In this document: positions 1 through 6,001 of the stretch, piece by piece
Layout: each line of letters starts with the position of its first letter
Position numbering within the stretch: position 1 is the stretch's first letter
Assembly (NCBI GenBank): GCA_047614245.1
Contig: JBLHIC010000109.1
Span: forward strand, 1 to 7,230
Direction: 5' to 3'
DNA: 7,230 nt
DNA from: Ulvibacter sp047614245
GTDB lineage: Bacteria; Bacteroidota; Bacteroidia; Flavobacteriales; Flavobacteriaceae
Program-made: the position numbers and the translations under genes
Notes under the pieces: model-generated
What the model was told of the DNA's origin: nothing
What the model saw: the letters and a program-made list of their open reading frames with translations, nothing else
Database searches by the model: none

Positions 1-12
1 GAGCGGGGATCT

Positions 13-46
13 GTTCATTAAGATGTTAGCATAATAATTAATGAAC
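13..46. repeat. 9-bp perfect inverted repeat
   Basis: GTTCATTAA at 13-21 is the exact reverse complement of TTAATGAAC at 38-46, with a 16-nt AT-rich loop. It lies downstream of the hepT stop codon but has no T tract on the minus strand, so it is at best a weak terminator or an RNA-stabilising 3' hairpin for the hepT message. Bases 47-136 hold only short palindromes, such as CTCAATTTGAG at 83-93, and no gene I can support. Confidence 0.45.
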
Positions 47-136
47 TTCTTTTTACAAAACCAAATGACAGGATTAGATACGCTCAATTTGAGAGGATTT
101 CATTTAGCAGCGGGGGTAACGTAAGCTGTTTTCACT

Positions 137-466
137 TTAATAATCTGAAAGAAAATCAATTAAAGGCTCAATGTCTTCTTGAATTACTTGCCACACGATT
201 TCGTAATCGACACCAAAGTATTCGTGAATTAATCTATTACGAAAACCTTTTAATTTTGCCCATTCAATTTCAGGGTTAATCAATTTGAAGTCAAGGTCAA
301 TTCTATTAGCAGCTTCTCCAATTACTTCAAAATTACGAATGACAGCATCAATAGTTTTGTCATCATTTATGAAGCCATTGTAATCAAGACCAGAGCAATA
401 CTTATCGATCTTTATAGCTGCTTCAAGCATATCTTCAAGAAGTAAGTCATTATCTCTTTTAGACAT
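137..466 (-). CDS. hepT: HepT-type HEPN RNase toxin (DUF86)
   Basis: 109-residue cytoplasmic toxin of the HEPN/MNT toxin-antitoxin family. HEPN toxins are RNases whose active site is formed at a dimer interface. The signature RX4HXY is intact: Arg76, His81 and Tyr83 lie in the segment RNRLIHEYFG. In characterised HepT proteins the conserved tyrosine is the residue AMPylated by the partner MntA, which neutralises the toxin. The N-terminal half is helical and acidic, and EVIGEAANRI at 47-56 is a typical HepT helix. Length is normal for the family. The start is ATG at 466, inside the last codons of mntA, giving an 8-nt overlap and probable translational coupling. Family assignment is strong; RNase activity and toxicity are inferred from the family. 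Confidence 0.93.
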   Translation of the reverse strand: MSKRDNDLLLEDMLEAAIKIDKYCSGLDYNGFINDDKTIDAVIRNFEVIGEAANRIDLDFKLINPEIEWAKLKGFRNRLIHEYFGVDYEIVWQVIQEDIEPLIDFLSDY

Positions 467-749
467 AAATTAAATCCGGTTTGATTCTATTGAAATACTT
501 TTCCTTAATACCATTTTTTGATACTAAATCTACATTACTCCCTAGTTCCTTTTCAATTTCATCAGCAAGTACAATAAAGTTTGAACCAATCTTCCCGTTG
601 AATTCAACTAATAAATCAATGTCACTATTACTATTTTGCTCATTTCGAGAGTACGAACCAAATAGAGCTAATGAAGCAATGGGGTATTTGTCTTGAAGTT
701 TTATCTTCAAAAGAGCAAGTTGACTTCGTATTTCTATGGTAGTTTTCAC
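459..749 (-). CDS. mntA: MntA-type nucleotidyltransferase antitoxin
   Basis: 96-residue minimal nucleotidyltransferase of the polymerase-beta superfamily, the antitoxin of the HepT/MntA pair. The catalytic GSX10DXD motif is perfect: Gly31-Ser32, then Asp43 and Asp45 in SDIDLLVEF. A third metal-binding acid is probably Asp74 in SNVDLVS. In studied members it transfers AMP from ATP onto the toxin's conserved tyrosine. It is the first gene of the two-gene unit. The start is GTG at 749, only 5 nt after a -7 box, so translation may be leaderless. There is no internal ATG; a TTG at residue 14 is the only nearby alternative and would shorten the first helix. All three acids are present, so it is probably active. 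Confidence 0.92.
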   Translation of the reverse strand: MKTTIEIRSQLALLKIKLQDKYPIASLALFGSYSRNEQNSNSDIDLLVEFNGKIGSNFIVLADEIEKELGSNVDLVSKNGIKEKYFNRIKPDLIYV

Positions 750-754
750 TGAAA

Positions 755-762
755 CAAAGATA
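755..762 (-). promoter_or_regulatory. -7 promoter box of mntA-hepT
   Basis: The minus strand reads TATCTTTG, a full match to the Bacteroidota primary-sigma -7 consensus TAnnTTTG. No clear -33 TTTG is visible at the usual spacing. The box ends 5 nt before the mntA GTG, so a transcript starting a few nt downstream would begin at or next to the start codon. Call based on motif and position only. Confidence 0.6.
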
Positions 763-796
763 GTTATTATTTGATCGTCATTTAATAGCTTACAAT

Positions 797-837
797 AACT
801 ATCAAGAACTTTGACGTCAAGTCAGTTCTTGATAGTT
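797..837. repeat. 14-bp perfect inverted repeat enclosing a palindrome
   Basis: AACTATCAAGAACT at 797-810 is exactly mirrored by AGTTCTTGATAGTT at 824-837. The 13-nt spacer contains a second perfect palindrome, TTGACGTCAA, at 811-820. There is no T tract on either side, so it does not look like an intrinsic terminator. It begins 35 bp upstream of the mntA -7 box and far upstream of the DUF3137 gene, which would suit an operator, a processed RNA hairpin or the scar of a small mobile element. Confidence 0.6.
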
Positions 838-1029
838 TCCGGCAAGAAGTCAACCTTTCTTTAACAATACCATACTAAAGGATTAGTTCCACTGAATGAT
901 GAAGTATTTCGTGTCACAACGAAGTGTCCCACAGGTATTCATTTTCGAGCTTTTCCAATTCGTTGCAAAGCTTTAAAGCATAAGTTGGCTCACATAATTC
1001 GGGTTAAATGACCGTAAAATTTTAAATTC
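838..1029. other. Intergenic stretch with no supported gene
   Basis: Together with the flanking sites this makes up the 337-nt gap between mntA and the DUF3137 gene. I find only short symmetric elements: GCTTTAAAGC at 970-979, and CAACGAA at 917-923 opposite TTCGTTG at 959-965. Short open frames exist on both strands, about 27 codons each, without a credible start or family resemblance. It may be a decayed gene or plain spacer. Confidence 0.4.
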
Positions 1030-1037
1030 TATTTTTG
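1030..1037 (+). promoter_or_regulatory. -7 promoter box of the DUF3137 gene
   Basis: TATTTTTG matches TAnnTTTG exactly and lies 49 nt before the GTG start, which gives a leader of roughly 40-45 nt. A -33 TTTG is not evident. In such AT-rich DNA a chance match is possible, so the position relative to the gene carries most of the weight. Confidence 0.45.
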
Positions 1038-1086
1038 TGCAGCACTTCAAACAAAACGAAGTATTAAAAATAATTATCTAGTCATT

Positions 1087-1902
1087 GTGAAGACCACTAA
1101 ATACATCAATCAAATTCAAAATGAAATCGAAGGAGTCGAACACATTGCCGTAAAAAACAAACAAGGTTTTTTACTAGTTGCTTTTGGAGGATTGGTTTAT
1201 GCCATGCTTTACATTTCACCTTATCTTCCTACGTCCGAAGATAAAGAGTGGGTAACTATCATGTATCGAGTGTTTTTTACTTTTACTTTTTTTGTCCCAC
1301 TCATATTTACACCCCTTCATTATTTTTTGTCGAACAGAAAATTGAATACCCTTAATTATAATCTTAAAAACAAACTGATAAAGCAGGAGTTAAAACCGTA
1401 TAACACCCAGCTAAAGTATTACCCAATAGGATCGATAAACGAATACATTGTTTTTAAACTTGGCCTTATAAATAAAGGGCTAAAAGGCGCATATGGAGAC
1501 GACTTTTTAATCGGATATTTTAATAAGAGAAAAATTCAATTCAGCGAATACCACATTACTACTTTTTTTACCAGAATTTTTGATGGCTTCCTAGTTAAAG
1601 TTGAGCAATCTCCATACACGACAGACTTTACGTATTATGATGAGATGTTTGCAAAACACATAAAACGAAGCGCAAAAAAACAATTGGTGCTTCAAAACAT
1701 ACCGCCAGAAATACTAAACAACACCGAAATATTATTTGCCAAACAAACAAAAGGAAAATTGTACATTGGAATAGACGGGCATAAAAATATGCTGGAGTAT
1801 TCGTTCAAGAAAATAGCGCTTAACCACCAAAAATTAGAAAAAGATGTACACGTGTTAAAGCGTACGTTAAAAATTGTGAATGATATAACGGGTAAAAGTT
1901 AG
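1087..1902 (+). CDS. DUF3137-like two-helix membrane protein
   Basis: 271-residue protein of unknown function. Two hydrophobic helices are evident, about residues 27-46 and 59-80, joined by a short acidic loop and followed by a basic segment (SNRKLN), so the C-terminal 190 residues are probably cytoplasmic. The soluble part resembles DUF3137 proteins: a GDDFLIGYFNKRKIQFSEY stretch at 137-155, an FDGFLVKVEQ strand at 165-174, and a late GKLYIGIDGHKNMLEYSF segment at 223-240. The start is GTG at 1087; the frame is open back to a TAA at 1015 with no ATG in between, and no clear ribosome binding site. It is a single gene converging on the redox operon. Family assignment is from remembered pattern, and no activity is known. 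Confidence 0.65.
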   Translation: MKTTKYINQIQNEIEGVEHIAVKNKQGFLLVAFGGLVYAMLYISPYLPTSEDKEWVTIMYRVFFTFTFFVPLIFTPLHYFLSNRKLNTLNYNLKNKLIKQELKPYNTQLKYYPIGSINEYIVFKLGLINKGLKGAYGDDFLIGYFNKRKIQFSEYHITTFFTRIFDGFLVKVEQSPYTTDFTYYDEMFAKHIKRSAKKQLVLQNIPPEILNNTEILFAKQTKGKLYIGIDGHKNMLEYSFKKIALNHQKLEKDVHVLKRTLKIVNDITGKS

Positions 1903-1906
1903 CCTG

Positions 1907-1932
1907 AAAAAAAAGGGCATCTAGTAGTGCCC
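1907..1932 (-). terminator. Intrinsic terminator, minus-strand orientation
   Basis: GGGCA at 1915-1919 pairs with TGCCC at 1928-1932 around an 8-nt loop. On the minus strand the hairpin is followed by eight T residues (1914-1907), the classic arrangement. It most likely ends transcripts of the long minus-strand operon whose last stop codon is at 2199, leaving a 3' untranslated region of about 270-290 nt. On the plus strand it begins 4 nt after the DUF3137 stop codon but is followed only by a weak T-rich run, so termination there would be poorer. Confidence 0.75.
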
Positions 1933-2051
1933 TCATTCCTTATCATTTCATGCGTGATCTTCAAAGTTAATATCCACCATTTTCAGTGACATTAATTTCT
2001 ATTACCAATATCCTCTTTTATTATTGCGGCAAGATGTCGTATATGTACAGA

Positions 2052-2119
2052 CTTAGCGAGACGCTAAGCCGAGCGGGGAAAACGAGGTGCAACTCATCCC
2101 TGCTTAATGGTTGGCCTTA
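2052..2119. repeat. Two adjacent GC-rich stem-loops in the convergent gap
   Basis: The first is a perfect 7-bp hairpin with a 3-nt loop: CTTAGCG at 2052-2058, CGCTAAG at 2062-2068. The second pairs GCGGGGA at 2073-2079 with TCCCTGC at 2097-2103, including one G-T wobble when read on the plus strand, and contains an inner GAG/CTC pair at 2084-2086 and 2093-2095. TAAGCC at 2065-2070 could alternatively pair with GGCCTTA at 2113-2119 across one bulge, competing with the first hairpin. The surrounding DNA is AT-rich. It could be a structured 3' untranslated segment, a small RNA or a mobile palindromic repeat. The rest of the 1903-2198 gap shows nothing else convincing. Confidence 0.45.
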
Positions 2120-2198
2120 AAGTTTTTATTGGTCATTCACATTTGATAAAGATCGAAATTTTCCGCTCAAAAATCTTTCTCCACTTTCTTCAACTCTA

Positions 2199-3278
2199 TT
2201 ACATCTGTAATTTTTGTTGGCTCTGAAGTCTATCCAATAATACTTTTGGCGATACTATTTTTCTGTTTTCAGGAGCAAAATAAGATGCCGATTTTCGACT
2301 ATGATGGTACAATTCTCTTCCTCTGTCAACGGTATTTTTATTGTAGAGCTTTAGTGATTCGTCTATGTTTTTCCCTTGTTTGAAAGCAGTTTCTAAAACA
2401 AGCGCATCAACCATCGTAGTATAGGCACCAGCACCTGTTCTAGGACTCGCCATGTGTGCAGCATCGCCTAAGAGTAACATCCGATTTTGAACTACTTTTT
2501 TGGTTACAAATTCCCAAACGGGGTGCGGTGATACTTTGCCGCATTGAATGGCGGTTTTCCAAAATTTTAACGTAGAATTGTCAAATAAATGTTCAATAAA
2601 AGGCAAAAACCAATGGGGTATTTGTTTAATATTTTGGGTGCTTACTTGCCTATTTATTGTTGGCTGTTCTACTTCCGATTCGGGCATTGCCATATAAACA
2701 CCACAATTCCATAAGGATTCTTGATTGGCCCCAGTAAAAGGAAAACCAAGCGTTTCGTAGCGTATACCATTGATCGTTTTACTTCCACTTGGTGGGTAGC
2801 CAATATTGTCAGTGGAAAGTAGCGTTCTCCATAAAGTATACCCTGCATATTTTGGTACTTCATCCGTAACATATTTTCTGATGGTCGATTTTCCTCCGTC
2901 TGCACCAATTATCAAATCAAATTCTAAACGTTTTCCTTCGATTTCTATGCTTGGCTTTAGACTTTCAGGATTGTGTATTTCTTGAATGTCAACTCCAAAT
3001 TTGACCGAAGATTTAGGCAAACCCTCGTATAGATATTGCCATAAATCTCCATAAAAATGTCCATGATTACGGATACGTTTTTCAATAGTTCCTGTGGGCA
3101 AAATGGTCTGAAGTAATTCAATATCAACAGAACCCAAAGCTCCACCACGATTCTGAAACCCTTCTGGAAAGGCTTCAAAAACTGTCACATCAAAACCAAG
3201 GCGATTGAGCACATTCGCTGCACTCAATCCGCCTATAGAACAACCAATTACTGCTGCTTTTAGATTTTGAACGTTCAC
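2199..3278 (-). CDS. Class A FAD-dependent monooxygenase
   Basis: 359-residue flavoprotein of the PHBH/UbiH/salicylate-hydroxylase fold, expected to use NAD(P)H and O2 to hydroxylate an aromatic or related substrate in the cytoplasm. The three family fingerprints are visible. The N-terminal dinucleotide fold is GCSIGG at 12-17 with the ribose-binding Glu35 ending its second strand; Ser replaces the middle Gly, as in a known subgroup. The DG motif is GADGGKSTIR at 125-134. The GD motif is LGDAAHMASPRTGAGA at 270-285. The start is GTG at 3278, 3 nt after the DoxX stop codon. It is last in the operon, next to the untranslated tail. It shares a fold with TetX but lacks close resemblance in the substrate region, so I do not call it a tetracycline enzyme. 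Substrate unknown. Confidence 0.85.
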   Translation of the reverse strand: MNVQNLKAAVIGCSIGGLSAANVLNRLGFDVTVFEAFPEGFQNRGGALGSVDIELLQTILPTGTIEKRIRNHGHFYGDLWQYLYEGLPKSSVKFGVDIQEIHNPESLKPSIEIEGKRLEFDLIIGADGGKSTIRKYVTDEVPKYAGYTLWRTLLSTDNIGYPPSGSKTINGIRYETLGFPFTGANQESLWNCGVYMAMPESEVEQPTINRQVSTQNIKQIPHWFLPFIEHLFDNSTLKFWKTAIQCGKVSPHPVWEFVTKKVVQNRMLLLGDAAHMASPRTGAGAYTTMVDALVLETAFKQGKNIDESLKLYNKNTVDRGRELYHHSRKSASYFAPENRKIVSPKVLLDRLQSQQKLQM

Positions 3279-3281
3279 TTT

Positions 3282-3674
3282 TTAAAGATTGGTAGCGTTA
3301 TTTAGTTTACCCCAAGATATTCTCGAAATGATAACGAATACAATCACCATAATTGCTGGAACGTATAATTCAAATGGGTCTCCTATCATTAAGTGTGCAA
3401 TTAAGGCTAATGTTCCATTAAAAAAGATACCTGCATACGTCCATTCTTTTAACCATTTTGGATTTGCGGACACATTAAAAATGATGGTCAAAAGGGAAAT
3501 TACTGCCATAAATTTGGTTGCGCCTAAAAAGGGATGTAACCATCTTGGAAATTGTAAGGTGTTAAAGATGTCTGACATTTCTTGAAATTCAAGAAAATAC
3601 CGAGATCCTCCACCTAGATACATTAAGGCTAAAATACTAGTTGTGATTCTGAAAATTAATTTGTTCTTGTCCAT
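3282..3674 (-). CDS. DoxX-like integral membrane protein
   Basis: 130-residue protein with four predicted transmembrane helices at about 7-23, 48-68, 78-97 and 103-117. This is the four-helix layout of the DoxX/DoxX-like family; FLGATKFMAVISLL at 49-62 and AGIFFNGTLALIAHLMIGDP at 81-100 are characteristic. Members often sit beside oxidoreductases and are thought to assist membrane-linked redox or stress functions, but the biochemical role is unsettled. ATG start at 3674, 11 nt after the NmrA-like stop codon; the stop is 3 nt before the monooxygenase start, so translation is probably coupled. It may provide a membrane platform for the flanking redox proteins, which is an inference. Confidence 0.75.
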   Translation of the reverse strand: MDKNKLIFRITTSILALMYLGGGSRYFLEFQEMSDIFNTLQFPRWLHPFLGATKFMAVISLLTIIFNVSANPKWLKEWTYAGIFFNGTLALIAHLMIGDPFELYVPAIMVIVFVIISRISWGKLNNATNL

Positions 3675-3685
3675 TTTGATTAAGT

Positions 3686-4450
3686 TTAATTTGAAAATAA
3701 ATAATAGAAAATGCCCACTAAGACCAGAGCAAGTGTTAAAAAAATATAACCTGCATAGCTCGGCAAGTGGAAAGCAGTTTGCGGATAACCCACGTATTTG
3801 GCCGTTTTAATGGCTTTTTTGTCATCTAACAGATGAACATTATAGGCTGCCATATCCTTAAATGTAATTTTTGGTGGCCAAGGAAGTTTATCTAAACCAA
3901 TCACCTTGCCCATGGAGGATTCATCAACTAAAAGAGGAGGTCTTGTAATAATCCAATCGATATCGTTTGCATTACTTTCTAAGTAGTTTATAGCTGCATC
4001 ATTATCTATATGTACTCCGTGATCGCCTCTTAAAGGGCCATCAATTTTTTTAACGACTATGTCTCTTAGGAAATTAAATTTTTCTCCTTTAATTTTAGAA
4101 GCACCACCTGTTTGTAACAAGAGTTTATTTATTCCATTTGCTCTCATGGCTCCATGGACAGCTTTAATATAGGGGAGTAGTAATCCACCTTTGTAAGTCT
4201 TTTCTCCTAATGGCCCACCCACTAAACTTATCACAGCATCCATTCCCTTTATGGAATTTCGAACAGCTTGTTTATCGGAAATATCTCCTTGTACTATTTC
4301 TAAATTAGCATGCTGGATAGATAATTTACTGGGTGTTCTTACAAATGCTCTCACTGAATGTCCAGCCTCTAATAACAGAGGAAGCATTTGTCTTCCAGTG
4401 TTGCCAGTTACTCCAAAAACCACATATTTTTTTGCTTGATTGTTATTCAT
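3686..4450 (-). CDS. NmrA-like NAD(P)-binding protein with C-terminal anchor
   Basis: 254-residue atypical short-chain dehydrogenase of the NAD(P)H-binding/NmrA type. The nucleotide-binding motif is GVTGNTG at 13-19, followed by a second strand ending in RAFVR (34-38), whose arginines suit NADPH. The acid of IVQGDISD at 52-59 is typical of the group, and ITRPPLLVDE at 168-177 is the usual C-terminal half motif. No YxxxK pair in the SDR position is obvious, so it may be a reductase of the quinone-oxidoreductase type or a redox sensor. The last about 20 residues (GYIFLTLALVLVGIFYYLF) form one transmembrane helix, an unusual tail anchor for this family. It starts 6 nt after the SDR stop codon and precedes the DoxX-like membrane protein. 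Confidence 0.8.
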   Translation of the reverse strand: MNNNQAKKYVVFGVTGNTGRQMLPLLLEAGHSVRAFVRTPSKLSIQHANLEIVQGDISDKQAVRNSIKGMDAVISLVGGPLGEKTYKGGLLLPYIKAVHGAMRANGINKLLLQTGGASKIKGEKFNFLRDIVVKKIDGPLRGDHGVHIDNDAAINYLESNANDIDWIITRPPLLVDESSMGKVIGLDKLPWPPKITFKDMAAYNVHLLDDKKAIKTAKYVGYPQTAFHLPSYAGYIFLTLALVLVGIFYYLFSN

Positions 4451-4456
4451 TTGGGA

Positions 4457-5281
4457 TTAATAATTACTTGGTGCTTTTGTAGGTACTTTAAGTGCTTTCA
4501 TATAAAACTTTTCAAATCCTTTTTGAGAAAGAATAGTGTTCATGAACTGCATCAATTTCGGCACAAAACCTACCCGATACATAAATTTTGGATGTTTAGA
4601 TTCAATGACTTTTTCTATGGTTTGAGCAACAGTTTCCATGCTACTTGCCATCTTTAAATCACCTCCGCTATGAGAATAGTCAAATGCTGCGTTGCTTGCT
4701 TCTTCAAAAAGTGGGTGTCTATTTTTCGAGTGTCGAACAGATACATTGGTAGTTCCACTTGCCACGCCCGCAGGAGAGATCAAGGAAACATTGATTCCCA
4801 AAGGCAAAAATTCTCTTCTAATCGCTTCCGAATAGCCATGCAATGCAAATTTCCCAGCACTATATGCCCCATTGAAAGTCCAACCAAAATCAGAACCAAT
4901 GGAAGATATATTGATAATATTACCAGCTTTTTGCTTTAACATTTGTGTGGTTGTAGCTTTCATCATGTGCAATGCACCAAAGAAATTTACTTCAACTTGG
5001 TCACGAATTTCTTCTACTGTATATTCTTCATGAGCACCCACTAATTCATAGGCGGCACTATTGATAAGAACATCCAATCGACCTTCTCTCTTTACAACTT
5101 CTGCTACCGCACTTTTGCACGATTCAAAATCTGTAACTTCAAGTTGCAATTGATTAATGCTCCTATTGGCTGCTCCTCTTGATGAGCCATAAACAATATA
5201 TCCTTTGGCTTTTAAATATTCAGCGGTAGTTTTACCGATTCCTCTACTCGTTCCTGTGATTAATATTACTTTTTTATTCAT
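4457..5281 (-). CDS. Classical short-chain dehydrogenase/reductase (SDR)
   Basis: 274-residue NAD(P)-dependent oxidoreductase that interconverts an alcohol and a carbonyl. All classical SDR landmarks are present: TGTSRGIG at 9-16 (cofactor loop), NSAA at 74-77 (the NNAG position), structural Asn99 in VNFFGA, catalytic Ser127 in NISSIGS, and Tyr140 and Lys144 in AYSAGK. SPAGV at 169-173 is the usual post-catalytic loop. Ser33, Ser34 and Arg35 after the second strand favour NADP(H). Length is normal. ATG start at 5281, 4 nt after the preceding stop codon, with only an A-rich leader instead of a Shine-Dalgarno sequence. It is the second gene of the five-gene run. Substrate cannot be read from sequence. 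Confidence 0.9.
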   Translation of the reverse strand: MNKKVILITGTSRGIGKTTAEYLKAKGYIVYGSSRGAANRSINQLQLEVTDFESCKSAVAEVVKREGRLDVLINSAAYELVGAHEEYTVEEIRDQVEVNFFGALHMMKATTTQMLKQKAGNIINISSIGSDFGWTFNGAYSAGKFALHGYSEAIRREFLPLGINVSLISPAGVASGTTNVSVRHSKNRHPLFEEASNAAFDYSHSGGDLKMASSMETVAQTIEKVIESKHPKFMYRVGFVPKLMQFMNTILSQKGFEKFYMKALKVPTKAPSNY

Positions 5282-5285
5282 TTTT

Positions 5286-5909
5286 TTAGTTTTTTAAAAT
5301 TGACAGTCCAATTTCATTTCCTAAGCCTTCTTTATACCCAAGTGTAATTAAGGTTAGTCCAACCATTTCAAGTAAACGGCTATTGCTTAGACCATTCATT
5401 TTTTGTGATTGAAAGCCTAAATCATCCACCAATTCAGCAACTGTATTTAATGCAGAGGCATCATCTCCTGCGATGAGCATCATGGATTTGACCCCATTAA
5501 TTTCAGGATGCTCCATAACTTTTGCAAAAGCCGAGTTTAATGCTTTTACAACTTTTGCTTTACTTGCCCATTTTGCAATTTGCTCACCACCACTGTTATC
5601 TCCATAAAGGAGTAATCCACTTAAATCTGGTTTTAAAGGATTCGTGGCATCTATCACTATTTTTGAGTCGAGATTGCTACCCATTTCATTGATTGCTTCC
5701 TGCGTGCTTTGCCAAGGAGTAGCCAAAACAATTACATCTCCCATAATAGCAGCCTGAGATAGCGTTAATACTTGTGCAAATTTTTCAAGTTTAATATGTT
5801 TTTTGTCTTGGGGGTTTCTTGAACCATATATTATTTCGTGGTTCGATTTTTTCCAATTGGCTCCTAAAGCGTTACCGACATTGCCAGTACCAATTATTGC
5901 TATTTTCAT
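5286..5909 (-). CDS. NADP-binding oxidoreductase, F420-reductase-like family
   Basis: 207-residue Rossmann protein of the NADPH-dependent F420 reductase-like family (NADP_oxidoreductase domain). The N-terminus carries GTGNVG at 7-12, GSRNP at 29-33 at the site that holds the 2'-phosphate of NADP, a VLATPW strand at 61-66, and DATNP at 87-91. KALNSAF at 122-128 is also typical. Most Bacteroidota are not known to make F420, so the partner is probably another electron acceptor such as a flavin, quinone or oxidised iron; this is an inference. I choose ATG at 5909: the frame extends upstream only to a TTG at 5936 that lies inside the promoter box, and the Rossmann strand MKIAIIGTG begins at 5909. 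First gene of the operon. Confidence 0.85.
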   Translation of the reverse strand: MKIAIIGTGNVGNALGANWKKSNHEIIYGSRNPQDKKHIKLEKFAQVLTLSQAAIMGDVIVLATPWQSTQEAINEMGSNLDSKIVIDATNPLKPDLSGLLLYGDNSGGEQIAKWASKAKVVKALNSAFAKVMEHPEINGVKSMMLIAGDDASALNTVAELVDDLGFQSQKMNGLSNSRLLEMVGLTLITLGYKEGLGNEIGLSILKN

Positions 5910-5933
5910 TTTTCTTTGCTTTAATTTATAATG

Positions 5934-5941
5934 CAAAGATG
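5934..5941 (-). promoter_or_regulatory. -7-like promoter box of the redox operon
   Basis: The minus strand reads CATCTTTG, matching TAnnTTTG at all but the first fixed base. It lies 24 nt upstream of the chosen ATG at 5909, giving a leader of about 20 nt. No TTTG is present at -33, which would fit a promoter that depends on an activator bound upstream. Confidence 0.5.
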
Positions 5942-5985
5942 AGCTAGGGAGTCAATTTTAAAAATGAAGTGGTTTAAGAAATTAG

Positions 5986-6001
5986 CTTGAACTAGTTCAA
6001 G
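5986..6001. promoter_or_regulatory. 16-bp perfect palindrome, probable Crp/Fnr-type operator
   Basis: CTTGAACTAGTTCAAG is a perfect dyad and contains TTGA-N6-TCAA, the half-sites and spacing recognised by FNR-type dimers. Its centre at 5993.5 is about 64-65 bp upstream of the start point expected from the -7-like box at 5934-5941, close to a class I activator position. It overlaps the stop codon of the regulator gene and is not followed by a T tract on the minus strand, so a terminator is unlikely. The regulator next door is the natural candidate to bind it. Confidence 0.55.

Noticed and set aside
891..976. Plus-strand mini-frame beginning MKYFVSQRSVPQ
   Set aside because: Under 30 codons, with no promoter or ribosome binding site and no recognisable similarity; it overlaps the equally weak minus-strand stretch.
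914..1003. Minus-strand open stretch of about 29 codons containing CNELEKLENEYLWDTSL
   Set aside because: It looks protein-like but lacks a start codon, is bounded by a stop just upstream and has no family I recognise; too short to call even as a gene remnant.
1..2079. GAGCGGGGA occurring at 1-9 and 2071-2079 as ends of a mobile element
   Set aside because: Only nine bases match and they are in the same orientation; the flanks differ, no transposase lies between, and no target duplication is visible.
2199..3278. Flavin monooxygenase as a TetX-type tetracycline-inactivating enzyme
   Set aside because: It shares the FAD fold and the GDAAH motif with TetX, but these are common to the whole class A family; the rest does not resemble TetX closely enough.
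5910..5936. Upstream extension of the NADP-binding protein to a TTG start
   Set aside because: The TTG lies inside the -7-like box, and the Rossmann strand begins exactly at the downstream ATG at 5909.
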